A DNA stretch of 7,256 bases, taken from NCBI GenBank assembly GCA_009783635.1, contig WRDC01000072.1, positions 1 to 7,256 of the forward strand, given 5' to 3'. Shown here one piece after another: positions 1 to 4,945 of the stretch. Within the stretch, counting starts at the first letter, position 1. The number at the start of each line of letters is the position of its first letter. The position numbers were made by a program, and so were the translations under genes. The notes below the pieces were generated by a model, which was not told where the DNA came from, searched no databases, and worked only from the letters and a program-made list of their open reading frames with translations. The stretch comes from Methanimicrococcus sp. GTDB taxonomy: Archaea; Halobacteriota; Methanosarcinia; Methanosarcinales; Methanosarcinaceae.

Positions 1-369
1 ACTGCCGTTAGTGTAAGCCTGTTTTGATTTTTCCAGTGTGGCGGCTTCTTTTTTCGTTGCTTTGTCCAAAAGTTCAATGATCGTTCCGGTGTTTTCAAAA
101 AGAACGGATTGGACTTTTTGAATGGGAAGCGACGCCGGCGCGCGGACAAAAAGAACCGGCCTTTTCTCCGGATTTTGAAAAACGGAATCATCGGCTTCGG
201 TATAATCATCGAAAGCGGCTTCTTCATCATTGTTTTCATACCGTACCGTATAACTGAGTGTTTTCTTGCGTTTTTTTGAAAAGATGATAACGCAATCCAA
301 TTCATTCGGACCGGCTTTGAATTTGGTCATGACCGTTTTTTCACCGGCTGCGGGTCTGACGGGCGGCAT
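1..369 (-). CDS. Hypothetical protein, 3' end cut off by window edge
   Basis: An open frame runs on the minus strand from an ATG at 369 to the window edge, giving 123 visible codons and no stop, so the C-terminus is missing. I do not recognise the family. The visible protein has a basic N-terminus, a beta-like stretch (LDCVIIFSKKRKKTLSYTV), an acidic middle (around DEEAAFDDYTEADD), a hydrophobic segment (RPVLFVRAPASLPIQKV) and a Lys/Glu-rich helix-like end. There is no signal peptide, membrane span or metal motif. The frame is open upstream to about 480 but lacks another ATG. Met14 (ATG at 330) is a credible alternative start, because a GGTGA Shine-Dalgarno-like motif (341-345) lies 10 nt before it, whereas the ATG at 369 has only a weak purine stretch. 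It lies 136 nt downstream of hisE on the same strand. The codon pattern looks like real coding sequence; the function is unknown. Confidence 0.6.
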   Translation of the reverse strand, partial: MPPVRPAAGEKTVMTKFKAGPNELDCVIIFSKKRKKTLSYTVRYENNDEEAAFDDYTEADDSVFQNPEKRPVLFVRAPASLPIQKVQSVLFENTGTIIELLDKATKKEAATLEKSKQAYTNGS

Positions 370-505
370 AATTCTCAAAATTGAAAAATAAAAAAATGAA
401 AATCTGAAATTTTCAAAAAACAAAAAACGGATGAGTTTCTTTGTCTGAATCTCTTGTCCAAATCTCTTGTCCGAATTATTTTAATTATTTTACGAGTTAT
501 TTTGA
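370..505. other. AT-rich intergenic gap with direct repeats
   Basis: This is the non-coding gap between hisE and the left-edge gene. It contains two exact copies of AATCTCTTGTCC (448-459 and 461-472, 13-bp period), a looser run of TTATTTT/GATTATTTT motifs (about 476-517, reaching into the last hisE codons), and long A-tracts on the plus strand, which are T-tracts in the direction of transcription. No RNA gene was recognised. Confidence 0.5.
385..428 (-). terminator. Possible oligo-T terminator after leuC-hisE
   Basis: Read on the minus strand, the stretch downstream of hisE has several runs of six to seven T (two T6 runs at about 415-427, then a T7 run at 391-397). Euryarchaeal RNA polymerase commonly terminates at such oligo-T tracts without a hairpin. 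The same AT-rich stretch could instead hold the promoter of the left-edge gene, so this is a weak assignment. Confidence 0.3.
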
Positions 506-817
506 TTATTTTAATTTGTGACGGCGCGCCAGTTCCGCGGAAATGTCATCCGGCGTCACGCCGCATTCAAAAAGCATCACCAATATGTGGAAAAGGAGGT
601 CGGATGTCTCTGAAATAATATCTTCCCGATTTCCGTCTTTAACGGAAATAATGGTTTCCGTTGTTTCTTCGCCGACTTTTTCCAAAATTTTGTTGATGCC
701 TTTGGGGTCGTCCAGCAGCGCGCAAACATATGAGCCTTCCGGCTTGTTTTTGCTGCGGTCTTCAATGATTTTGTAAATCATGTTTAAAACGGACAAATCG
801 GTCGGAATTTCCGTCAT
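506..817 (-). CDS. hisE: Phosphoribosyl-ATP pyrophosphatase (HisE)
   Basis: HisE hydrolyses phosphoribosyl-ATP to phosphoribosyl-AMP and pyrophosphate, the second step of histidine biosynthesis, in the cytosol. The 103-residue product matches the usual length of stand-alone HisE and shows the all-alpha MazG/HisE-like pattern: KILEKVGEETTE, where the family has KVGEE-x-x-E acidic metal ligands, followed by an ISETSDLLFHILVML helix matching the family's E-x-ADLLYH-x-LVLL, and a C-terminal LARRH. The frame is open 36 codons further upstream into leuC. The ATG at 817 is preferred because AGGAG lies about 8 nt before it and homology begins just after it. It starts 31 nt after the leuC stop on the same strand, so the two are probably co-transcribed. 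Pairing leucine-type and histidine genes suggests coordinated amino acid biosynthesis. No HisI cyclohydrolase domain is fused to it. Confidence 0.93.
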   Translation of the reverse strand: MTEIPTDLSVLNMIYKIIEDRSKNKPEGSYVCALLDDPKGINKILEKVGEETTETIISVKDGNREDIISETSDLLFHILVMLFECGVTPDDISAELARRHKLK

Positions 818-848
818 ATTTTCAGTCTCCTGTCTTCCTTTGCAAATT

Positions 849-2111
849 TTAAATTTCTCTCGGGTCGGTAATTTCGCCCGTAATGGCCGAAGCGCCGGCT
901 GTCGCGGGCGAGCACAGATAAACAAACGAATTCGGGCTCCCCTGCCGTCCTTTAAAGTTCCGGTTCGATGTGGATAAACCGACTTCGCCGTCGCCCAGAC
1001 GGCCGAAAGAGCCGCCCATACACGGACCGCAGCACGGTGATTCTACAATTGCTCCCTTTTCCATCAATGTTTCAATATAACCGGCGCGGTACACTTTCAT
1101 ATACTCCGTGCGGGACGCCGGAACGACGATCAGGCGAACGCCTTTTGCAATCGGGTCATTGCCCATGGCTTCCATCATAATTTTAATGTCTTCAAAACGG
1201 CCGTTTGTGCATGAACCGACGAAAATTTGATCCAGCTTGGTACCGGCGACTTTCGTGACCGGTTGGACATTGTCCACGTTGTGCGGGCAAGCGACCTGAG
1301 GTTCCAGCTCTGAAACATCATAACCGCGGACTTGGGCAAAGTTCGCGTTGTTGTCGGATTTCAAGTCCGGATTCAATTTGTAATCCGGAATGCGTTCTTT
1401 AATGTAAGCTTCCGTTGTTTTGTCGGGTTCGATTAAACCGGCTTTGCCGCCCATTTCGATAGCCATGTTTGACATTGTCATTCTTTCAGAGACCGGCAGG
1501 TAATGAATGGTTTCGCCGGCAAATTCGGCCGCCATATAGCGAACGCCTTCGGCGCCGACATCGCCGATGAGATGAAGAATCAAATCTTTGGAATAAACGC
1601 CCTTGGGCAATTTTCCTTCAATATTGAAGCGGATGGTTTCGGGGACTTTAAACCAAAGTTTTCCCGTCGCCAAAACGGCCGCCATGTCGGTGGAGCCGAG
1701 ACCTGTTGAAAACGCGCCGAGAGACCCATACGCGCAAGTGTGCGAATCGGAGCCGACAATTAAATCGCCGGGCAGCACATGTCCCTTCTCCGGCAGAACC
1801 TGATGGCAGACGCCTTCATAAATGTCATAATTCAAAATGCCCTGTTCGGCCGCAAATTGTCTCAAAAAGATATGGTTCTGCGCCGCGTTCACAGAGTCGG
1901 CCGGTGACTGGTGGTCAAAGACAATGACAACTTTTTCCGGATCCCAAACCTTTTTTTCCTCTTTGTTCTCCATAATTTCGTAAAATCCTTTCACGGCCAA
2001 AGGCCCGGTAATATCGTGTGTCATTGCGCGGTCAATCGCGGCAATCGTAAACTCGCCGGCTTTGACGGGACGTCCCGAAGCTTTGGAAAAGATTTTTTCA
2101 GAAAGTGTCAT
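849..2111 (-). CDS. leuC: 3-isopropylmalate / homoaconitate dehydratase, large subunit
   Basis: This is an aconitase-superfamily large subunit. With a separate small subunit it isomerises 2-isopropylmalate to 3-isopropylmalate in leucine synthesis; in methanogens a paralogue (HacA/AksD) performs the homoaconitase steps that build the coenzyme B side chain. The 420-residue product matches the methanogen-type length. Visible signatures are the early FDHQSPAD, then VGSDSHTCAYGSLGAF, VGSCTNGR with Cys301, and CCGPCMGG with Cys361 and Cys364, which with Cys301 should bind the [4Fe-4S] cluster. The C-terminal GEVGLSTSNRNFKGRQG is also typical. No small subunit is in the window, and since that subunit's loop sets substrate preference, leucine versus coenzyme B use cannot be decided here. 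The frame stays open to a TTG at 2273. I chose ATG 2111 because homology starts at MTLSEKIFSKASG. ATG 2126, five codons upstream, is equally possible, and neither has a strong ribosome site. Confidence 0.93.
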   Translation of the reverse strand: MTLSEKIFSKASGRPVKAGEFTIAAIDRAMTHDITGPLAVKGFYEIMENKEEKKVWDPEKVVIVFDHQSPADSVNAAQNHIFLRQFAAEQGILNYDIYEGVCHQVLPEKGHVLPGDLIVGSDSHTCAYGSLGAFSTGLGSTDMAAVLATGKLWFKVPETIRFNIEGKLPKGVYSKDLILHLIGDVGAEGVRYMAAEFAGETIHYLPVSERMTMSNMAIEMGGKAGLIEPDKTTEAYIKERIPDYKLNPDLKSDNNANFAQVRGYDVSELEPQVACPHNVDNVQPVTKVAGTKLDQIFVGSCTNGRFEDIKIMMEAMGNDPIAKGVRLIVVPASRTEYMKVYRAGYIETLMEKGAIVESPCCGPCMGGSFGRLGDGEVGLSTSNRNFKGRQGSPNSFVYLCSPATAGASAITGEITDPREI

Positions 2112-2197
2112 TGGATTGTTTACCATTTTTTCAACCGTTCCCGATAAAGTTCTTTGTTTTGAATTGTCTTGAATTGTTTTGATTGAATCTTTCAATT

Positions 2198-2208
2198 CAT
2201 TATAAAAT
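2198..2208 (-). promoter_or_regulatory. Candidate TATA box for leuC-hisE
   Basis: On the minus strand the sequence ATTTTATAATG resembles an archaeal TATA box. Transcription would start about 25 nt downstream, near 2175, leaving a leader of roughly 50-65 nt before the likely leuC start codons. No clear BRE purines precede it, and the region is AT-rich overall, so a chance match is possible. Confidence 0.3.
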
Positions 2209-2283
2209 TGAAAATCAGATGCAATATTTAATTGTTGCCCGTCTACTTTCCCCTGATTTAAATAATTTGCCAAATTATCTGTG

Positions 2284-2327
2284 GTTATTGACCGAATTAT
2301 CGTAAGTTATTGGCCGAATTATCGTAA
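2284..2327. repeat. 22-bp tandem duplication (2 copies)
   Basis: Two adjacent 22-bp units, 2284-2305 and 2306-2327, differ at one base (GACCGAATT versus GGCCGAATT). They lie upstream of leuC and immediately beyond the array that follows the CxxCxxCC gene. There is no internal dyad beyond the AATT core. Confidence 0.85.
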
Positions 2328-2373
2328 GTTATTTTGTATTTTGTTATTTTGTATTTTGTTATTTTGTTATTTT
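2328..2373. repeat. 15-bp tandem array GTTATTTTGTATTTT
   Basis: Two exact units (2328-2342 and 2343-2357) are followed by a degenerate third (2358-2373), which covers the stop codon of the CxxCxxCC gene at 2367-2369. On the minus strand the array is A-rich, so it does not form an oligo-T terminator for that gene. Confidence 0.85.
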
Positions 2374-3425
2374 AATTCGGGTATGCGGATTTGTGTATGA
2401 TGAACGCCGCAGCCATCATAAACGATAAACTTCAAAACGCCGGCCTTTAAATCATTCAATGCATTTTCAATGCCGTGTTCCGTATTGAATAATACCCGCC
2501 CGCCTTCGTCTTTTACATATTGCCGTGTTCTTAAAAGGTCATCCTGTTCGGCAAGCTGTCTTTCTATAACGGCTTTGACAAATTCATCGGACAAAGCGGC
2601 ATCTGTTTTAGAATTCCATGACAGGCCCTCACATTTACAATCTTCGATGCCGTTTTCGTCTAAATAAAAAGGATAGGTTCGGCACAAACCCGGCCGGACG
2701 TCATAAATGCCGCATCTTTTGGCTCCGGCAGACTCGGCAAAACCGGCGGCTTCCGCGGATTTGGCGGAGCCGGCGACCTCCGCAGATTTGGCGGAACCGG
2801 TGGCCTCCACAGATTTGGCGGAACCGGTGGCCTCCACAGATTTGGCGGAACCGGCGGCTTCCGCGGATTTGGCGAAGCCGATGACCTTGGCAGACTCAAC
2901 GGCTTCGGCGGAGCCGGTTCCGCCGGCGGGGCGGGAATTCAAAAAAATGCAGCGGCCGTTTTCGTCTCTTTGAAGCATCCAGCCGAATGTGTGAATGCGT
3001 CCCTCCTCATCAATTTGATCCGGTATGGATTTTACAATTTCGGCAAAACGTTTCACATCGACCTGAACGGAAGACGCGCCACCGTCCGTATAAAAATCCG
3101 GAAAAAGAGGGAGAATAAAATCTGTTTTGCGCATTCCGGTAGCGTTTTCAATCTTTTCGATTTCCTGCGGCAGAAGAAATACGGAGTTATCCGCCTCTTC
3201 TCTTTGGCAGCACCGGCCGCAGTATGTACAAGAAAAGCCGGCGTCTTCGATGTCTTCTCGGATTTGGCCGGTTTTGTTTTCATAAAAGCCGAAAAGAAGC
3301 TCAACTTTGGAAATGACGGCGTTTTCAAAAGCCAGATCTGCCGGGGCAAGAGAGACCGTCGTAATATCACCGGTCACGGGAACGGCAAAACCTGAAAATT
3401 CTTTTTTGGAAAATGAGGCAGTCAT
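2367..3425 (-). CDS. YkgJ-like CxxCxxCC metal-binding protein with repeat insert
   Basis: This protein belongs to the putative zinc- or iron-chelating CxxCxxCC family (YkgJ-type), whose biochemical role is unsettled. Visible landmarks are CTYCGRCC (Cys66, 69, 72, 73), RCIFL (Cys159), then CGIYDVRPGLCRTYPFY (Cys238, Cys248) and DCKCEG (Cys263, Cys265). In ordinary members the cysteine of the C-x-FL motif is followed within a short loop by the C-x-IY-x-x-RP-x-x-CR motif. Here about 75 residues separate them, and residues 183-236 are six tandem 9-residue units such as GSAKSVEAT. A C-terminal region of about 85 residues follows. There is no signal peptide. The frame is open to 3587, but that N-terminal stretch is promoter-like and AT-rich; ATG 3425 lies just downstream of a TATA-like box, which suggests a very short leader and fits the absence of a ribosome site. 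It is divergent from the HTH-ACT gene. Confidence 0.85.
   Translation of the reverse strand: MTASFSKKEFSGFAVPVTGDITTVSLAPADLAFENAVISKVELLFGFYENKTGQIREDIEDAGFSCTYCGRCCQREEADNSVFLLPQEIEKIENATGMRKTDFILPLFPDFYTDGGASSVQVDVKRFAEIVKSIPDQIDEEGRIHTFGWMLQRDENGRCIFLNSRPAGGTGSAEAVESAKVIGFAKSAEAAGSAKSVEATGSAKSVEATGSAKSAEVAGSAKSAEAAGFAESAGAKRCGIYDVRPGLCRTYPFYLDENGIEDCKCEGLSWNSKTDAALSDEFVKAVIERQLAEQDDLLRTRQYVKDEGGRVLFNTEHGIENALNDLKAGVLKFIVYDGCGVHHTQIRIPELK
2718..2879 (-). repeat. Six 27-bp in-frame repeats (9-residue units)
   Basis: Codon-aligned units on the minus strand encode GFAKSAEAA, GSAKSVEAT, GSAKSVEAT, GSAKSAEVA, GSAKSAEAA and GFAESAGAK. The third and fourth plus-strand units (2785-2811 and 2812-2838) are identical, while outer units diverge, as expected for slippage followed by drift. 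The preceding residues (GSAEAVESAKVI) look like decayed copies. The encoded stretch is rich in Ala, Ser, Gly, Lys and Glu, so a solvent-exposed linker or helix is likely. The local DNA is clearly more GC-rich than the neighbouring gaps. Confidence 0.95.
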
Positions 3426-3453
3426 CTTATTTTGTCTTATATCGGAAAGGTGG

Positions 3454-3459
3454 ATATAA
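3454..3459 (-). promoter_or_regulatory. Candidate TATA box for the CxxCxxCC gene
   Basis: TTATAT on the minus strand lies about 29 nt before ATG 3425. A start site roughly 25 nt downstream would give a leaderless or nearly leaderless transcript, consistent with the lack of a Shine-Dalgarno sequence at that ATG. Confidence 0.35.
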
Positions 3460-3508
3460 CATTTTATGCTGCAAACGCGTGCAGAACGGATAAAAAAATA
3501 CAAAAATA

Positions 3509-3517
3509 CATATAAAT
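3509..3517 (+). promoter_or_regulatory. Candidate TATA box and direct repeats for the HTH-ACT gene
   Basis: CATATAAAT is a good archaeal TATA-like element on the plus strand, predicting a start near 3535-3540 and a leader of about 54 nt. Two TTGTAAT direct repeats (3523-3529 and 3535-3541), spaced 12 nt start to start, surround the predicted start site and could be an operator. Operator function is inference. Confidence 0.4.
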
Positions 3518-3591
3518 GTACCTTGTAATAATTATTGTAATCAATTAAGCACGTCATTGTCCGTTGCAAACAATAGAAAGGTGTCAACAGA

Positions 3592-4095
3592 ATGTGGAAA
3601 CCGATTCAAAAAAAATTTGAAAAATATCCGGCGCAGGAAAAGGTTGTGAAGCTTCTTTTTGAGCGCGGTTTTCAGGTGAACGCTGAAGGAAAAGTCGTTT
3701 CCGGCAGCATCGAAATCCCGCATGTTCAAATCGGCCGGGAGGCGGGCGTTGACCGGCGCGTTGTCGACGCAACGGTCAAACATATCATTGAAGACGAAAC
3801 ACTTTTCGATTTTTTCAAAAATGTCCGTTCCATTCCTTTTTTAGTGGATGTCGCGCCGTATTTGAATTTGGGCGTTATTATCATTATCCCCGATGACGGC
3901 GCCGGCATCGGCATCATTGCAAGCGTTACAAATGTCATTTCGGAAGCGGGAATCCGCATTCGCCAAGCCGTATCGGATGACCCGTACTTTAATGACGAAC
4001 CGCGGCTGACGATTATTACGGACCAAAAGATTCCGGGACATCTGGTTGAAATGATCCGAAACGCCAAAGGCGTCAAAGGCGTGACGATACACTGA
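3592..4095 (+). CDS. HTH-ACT protein, predicted amino acid metabolism regulator
   Basis: The 167-residue protein matches the archaeal family annotated as predicted regulator of amino acid metabolism containing an ACT domain (COG2150 type). Residues 13-75 look like a winged or helix-turn-helix DNA-binding part, with IPHVQIGREAGVDRRVVDATVKHI as the likely helix pair. Residues 93-167 form an ACT domain: the LGVIIIIPDDGAGIG strand-turn, an ISEAGIRIRQ helix and strand, LTIITDQKIPG, then VEMIRNAKGVKGVTIH. ACT domains usually bind amino acids, so it may sense one and control biosynthetic genes; the ligand is not known. The start is clear: GAAAGGTG (3576-3583) sits 8 nt before the ATG. It is transcribed divergently from the CxxCxxCC gene across 166 nt. 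Its 3' side enters a hairpin-rich gap. Confidence 0.85.
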   Translation: MWKPIQKKFEKYPAQEKVVKLLFERGFQVNAEGKVVSGSIEIPHVQIGREAGVDRRVVDATVKHIIEDETLFDFFKNVRSIPFLVDVAPYLNLGVIIIIPDDGAGIGIIASVTNVISEAGIRIRQAVSDDPYFNDEPRLTIITDQKIPGHLVEMIRNAKGVKGVTIH

Positions 4096-4098
4096 CTA

Positions 4099-4136
4099 AA
4101 AAATTGCGGCCTTTGCGAAGGCGAAGGGAGCAATTT
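4099..4136 (+). repeat. Dispersed self-complementary repeat, copy 1
   Basis: This 38-nt segment starts AAAAATTGC and ends GCAATTT. The outer arms AAATTGC (4101-4107) and GCAATTT (4130-4136) are complementary, and inside them GCCTT-TGCG-AAGGC (4109-4122) forms a second stem. Its 3' 19 nt (AAGGCGAAGGGAGCAATTT) are identical to copy 2. It begins 4 nt after the HTH-ACT stop codon, so it would fall at the start of that gene's 3' untranslated region. Confidence 0.8.
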
Positions 4137-4192
4137 CCTCAATTTTAAAGCACTGAAAGGCTGTTTCATTTAGAATAAAATTTAAAAAAGAA

Positions 4193-4252
4193 GACGGGGT
4201 ACCGAAGGTACCCCCATGAACAGACGGGGTGCCGAAGGCACCCCCACAAACG
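4193..4252 (+). repeat. 30-bp tandem pair, each carrying a perfect hairpin
   Basis: Units 4193-4222 and 4223-4252 are direct repeats. The first holds GGGGTACC-GAA-GGTACCCC (4196-4214) and the second GGGGTGCC-GAA-GGCACCCC (4226-4244): perfect 8-bp stems with a GAA loop. They differ by an A-T to G-C exchange on both sides of the stem, a compensatory change. Neither is followed by a T-run. Confidence 0.9.
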
Positions 4253-4254
4253 CC

Positions 4255-4273
4255 GGGCGGACTCCCCCCGCCC
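4255..4273 (+). repeat. Third GC-rich hairpin
   Basis: GGGCGG (4255-4260) can pair with CCGCCC (4268-4273) across a 7-nt loop. It lies between the tandem hairpin pair and copy 2 of the dispersed repeat. Confidence 0.5.
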
Positions 4274-4275
4274 CG

Positions 4276-4316
4276 AAAAATTGCGACCTGAGCCAAAGGC
4301 GAAGGGAGCAATTTTT
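4276..4316 (+). terminator. Dispersed repeat copy 2; hairpin ending in T5
   Basis: This is the second copy of the repeat at 4099-4136. The outer arms AAAAATTGC (4276-4284) and GCAATTTTT (4308-4316) form a perfect 9-bp stem, with an inner GCC-AAA-GGC (4292-4300) and a possible CCT/AGG pairing between. The 3' arm ends in five T, so on the plus strand it resembles an intrinsic terminator for the HTH-ACT transcript. A repeat-element role is equally possible. Confidence 0.4.
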
Positions 4317-4483
4317 AATGACATATGTTTTTTGAACCGTTATGTTTTAAATCAGTTTGGCATTATTGTCTTTTGTTTTACGAAAGTATGATTTATTTGG
4401 AAACAAACTAAATTGTATGTTTTTGTAAATGTATGTCGTGTTTTGAACGGCTGTTTAAAATACGGCACGGTTGGATTATTAAC

Positions 4484-4490
4484 AGGTGGT
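4484..4490 (+). promoter_or_regulatory. Ribosome binding site deciding the purE start
   Basis: AGGTGGT sits 8 nt before ATG 4499. The frame is open back to an ATG at 4433, but those 22 extra residues match nothing in PurE, so this site fixes the start at 4499. Confidence 0.75.
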
Positions 4491-4498
4491 TTAATAAG

Positions 4499-4894
4499 AT
4501 GGTGCAAATTTCAATTATTATGGGTTCCGAATCGGACAGAGCAATTTCAGACAGAGCCGTTTCTGTTCTTGAAAAAACAAAATATACGTATGAAGTGGTC
4601 GTCCTTTCCGCCCACCGCAATCCTGATGACTTGGAAGCCTATGTTAAAAACTCGGAAGCGCTTGTTTTTATTACGATTGCCGGTCTGTCAGCCGCACTTC
4701 CGGGCGTCGTCGCCTCCAAAACCAAAAAACCTGTCATCGGCGTTCCCGTCAGTGCAAAATTGGGCGGGTTGGACGCGCTTTTGTCGGTGACGCAGATGCC
4801 GCCGGGCGTTCCGGTCGCCGGCGTCGGTATCGATAACGGCGCCAACAGCGCGCACTTAGCGATCCGCATATTGGATTTATTGTATCCGGAATAA
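4499..4894 (+). CDS. purE: PurE, phosphoribosylaminoimidazole carboxylase catalytic subunit
   Basis: PurE makes carboxyaminoimidazole ribonucleotide in de novo purine synthesis, either from N5-CAIR (class I mutase) or directly from AIR and CO2 (class II carboxylase). The 131-residue protein shows the N-terminal SIIMGSESD phosphate-binding loop (residues 5-13), SAHRNP with the catalytic-position His39, then FITIAGLSAALPGVVA, and QMPPGVPVAGVGIDNGANSAH. It stops about 35 residues earlier than bacterial PurE (E. coli, 169 residues), lacking the C-terminal helix. The class I AHLPG signature reads AALPG here, so its histidine is replaced by Ala66. This leaves the class uncertain. No purK is in the window. 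Its last codons and stop are duplicated in tandem. The QueG-like gene follows after 51 nt on the same strand. Confidence 0.93.
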   Translation: MVQISIIMGSESDRAISDRAVSVLEKTKYTYEVVVLSAHRNPDDLEAYVKNSEALVFITIAGLSAALPGVVASKTKKPVIGVPVSAKLGGLDALLSVTQMPPGVPVAGVGIDNGANSAHLAIRILDLLYPE

Positions 4895-4909
4895 TTGTAT
4901 CCGGAATAA
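4880..4909 (+). repeat. 15-bp exact tandem duplication spanning the purE stop
   Basis: TTGTATCCGGAATAA occurs at 4880-4894 and again at 4895-4909. The first copy encodes the last purE residues (LYPE, from its second codon base) plus the TAA stop, so the second copy is a non-coding echo of the gene end, itself followed by another TAA-like TAAT. Confidence 0.95.
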
Positions 4910-4945
4910 TAAAATATTTGAAATATTTGGCATCCGAATACGAAG

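Larger units (their letters stand above)
2112..2366. other. Repeat-rich gap between the CxxCxxCC gene and leuC
   Basis: No gene is supported here. An open frame continuous with leuC crosses 2112-2273, but only from a TTG with no ribosome site and no recognisable homology, so I treat it as leader. Next to leuC there are loose GAATTGTTTTGAT-type repeats (about 2160-2190). Farther on are a 22-bp tandem pair and a 15-bp tandem array, listed separately. Confidence 0.5.
4096..4498. other. 403-base non-coding gap with hairpin cluster
   Basis: No protein gene is supported. The left half (4099-4316) holds the five hairpin-forming segments listed separately. The right half (4317-4498) is AT-rich leader for purE; the only signal I can name in it is a weak TATA-like TTTAAAATA at 4455-4463, plus the purE ribosome site. 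An open frame on the minus strand across 4096-4311 starts at TTG and only translates the repeats. Confidence 0.6.

Noticed and set aside
818..925. 36-residue N-terminal extension of HisE
   Set aside because: It overlaps the end of leuC in another frame, has no homology to HisE, and ATG 817 has a good AGGAG site.
1045..1056. Match of an 11-nt piece of the dispersed repeat inside leuC (ATTGCTCCCTT)
   Set aside because: It encodes conserved LeuC residues (EKGAIVES) and is too short to count as another repeat copy.
2707..2973. Plus-strand and other-frame ORFs across the 27-bp array
   Set aside because: Shadow frames: a 27-bp repeat with no stop keeps every frame open. Only the minus frame carries the CxxCxxCC and CxIY-RP-CR motifs.
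3426..3587. N-terminal extension of the CxxCxxCC protein to 3587
   Set aside because: The extension covers the divergent promoter, is AT-rich, and encodes unconserved Tyr/Phe-rich sequence without family resemblance.
4193..4252. Possible miniature CRISPR array
   Set aside because: Only two units with no distinct spacers between them, each unit containing its own full hairpin, and no cas gene nearby.
4096..4311. Minus-strand 71-codon open frame across the hairpin cluster
   Set aside because: It starts at TTG without a ribosome site and its product is just the translated repeats (FGTPS and AIF motifs); palindromic GC-rich DNA stays open by chance.
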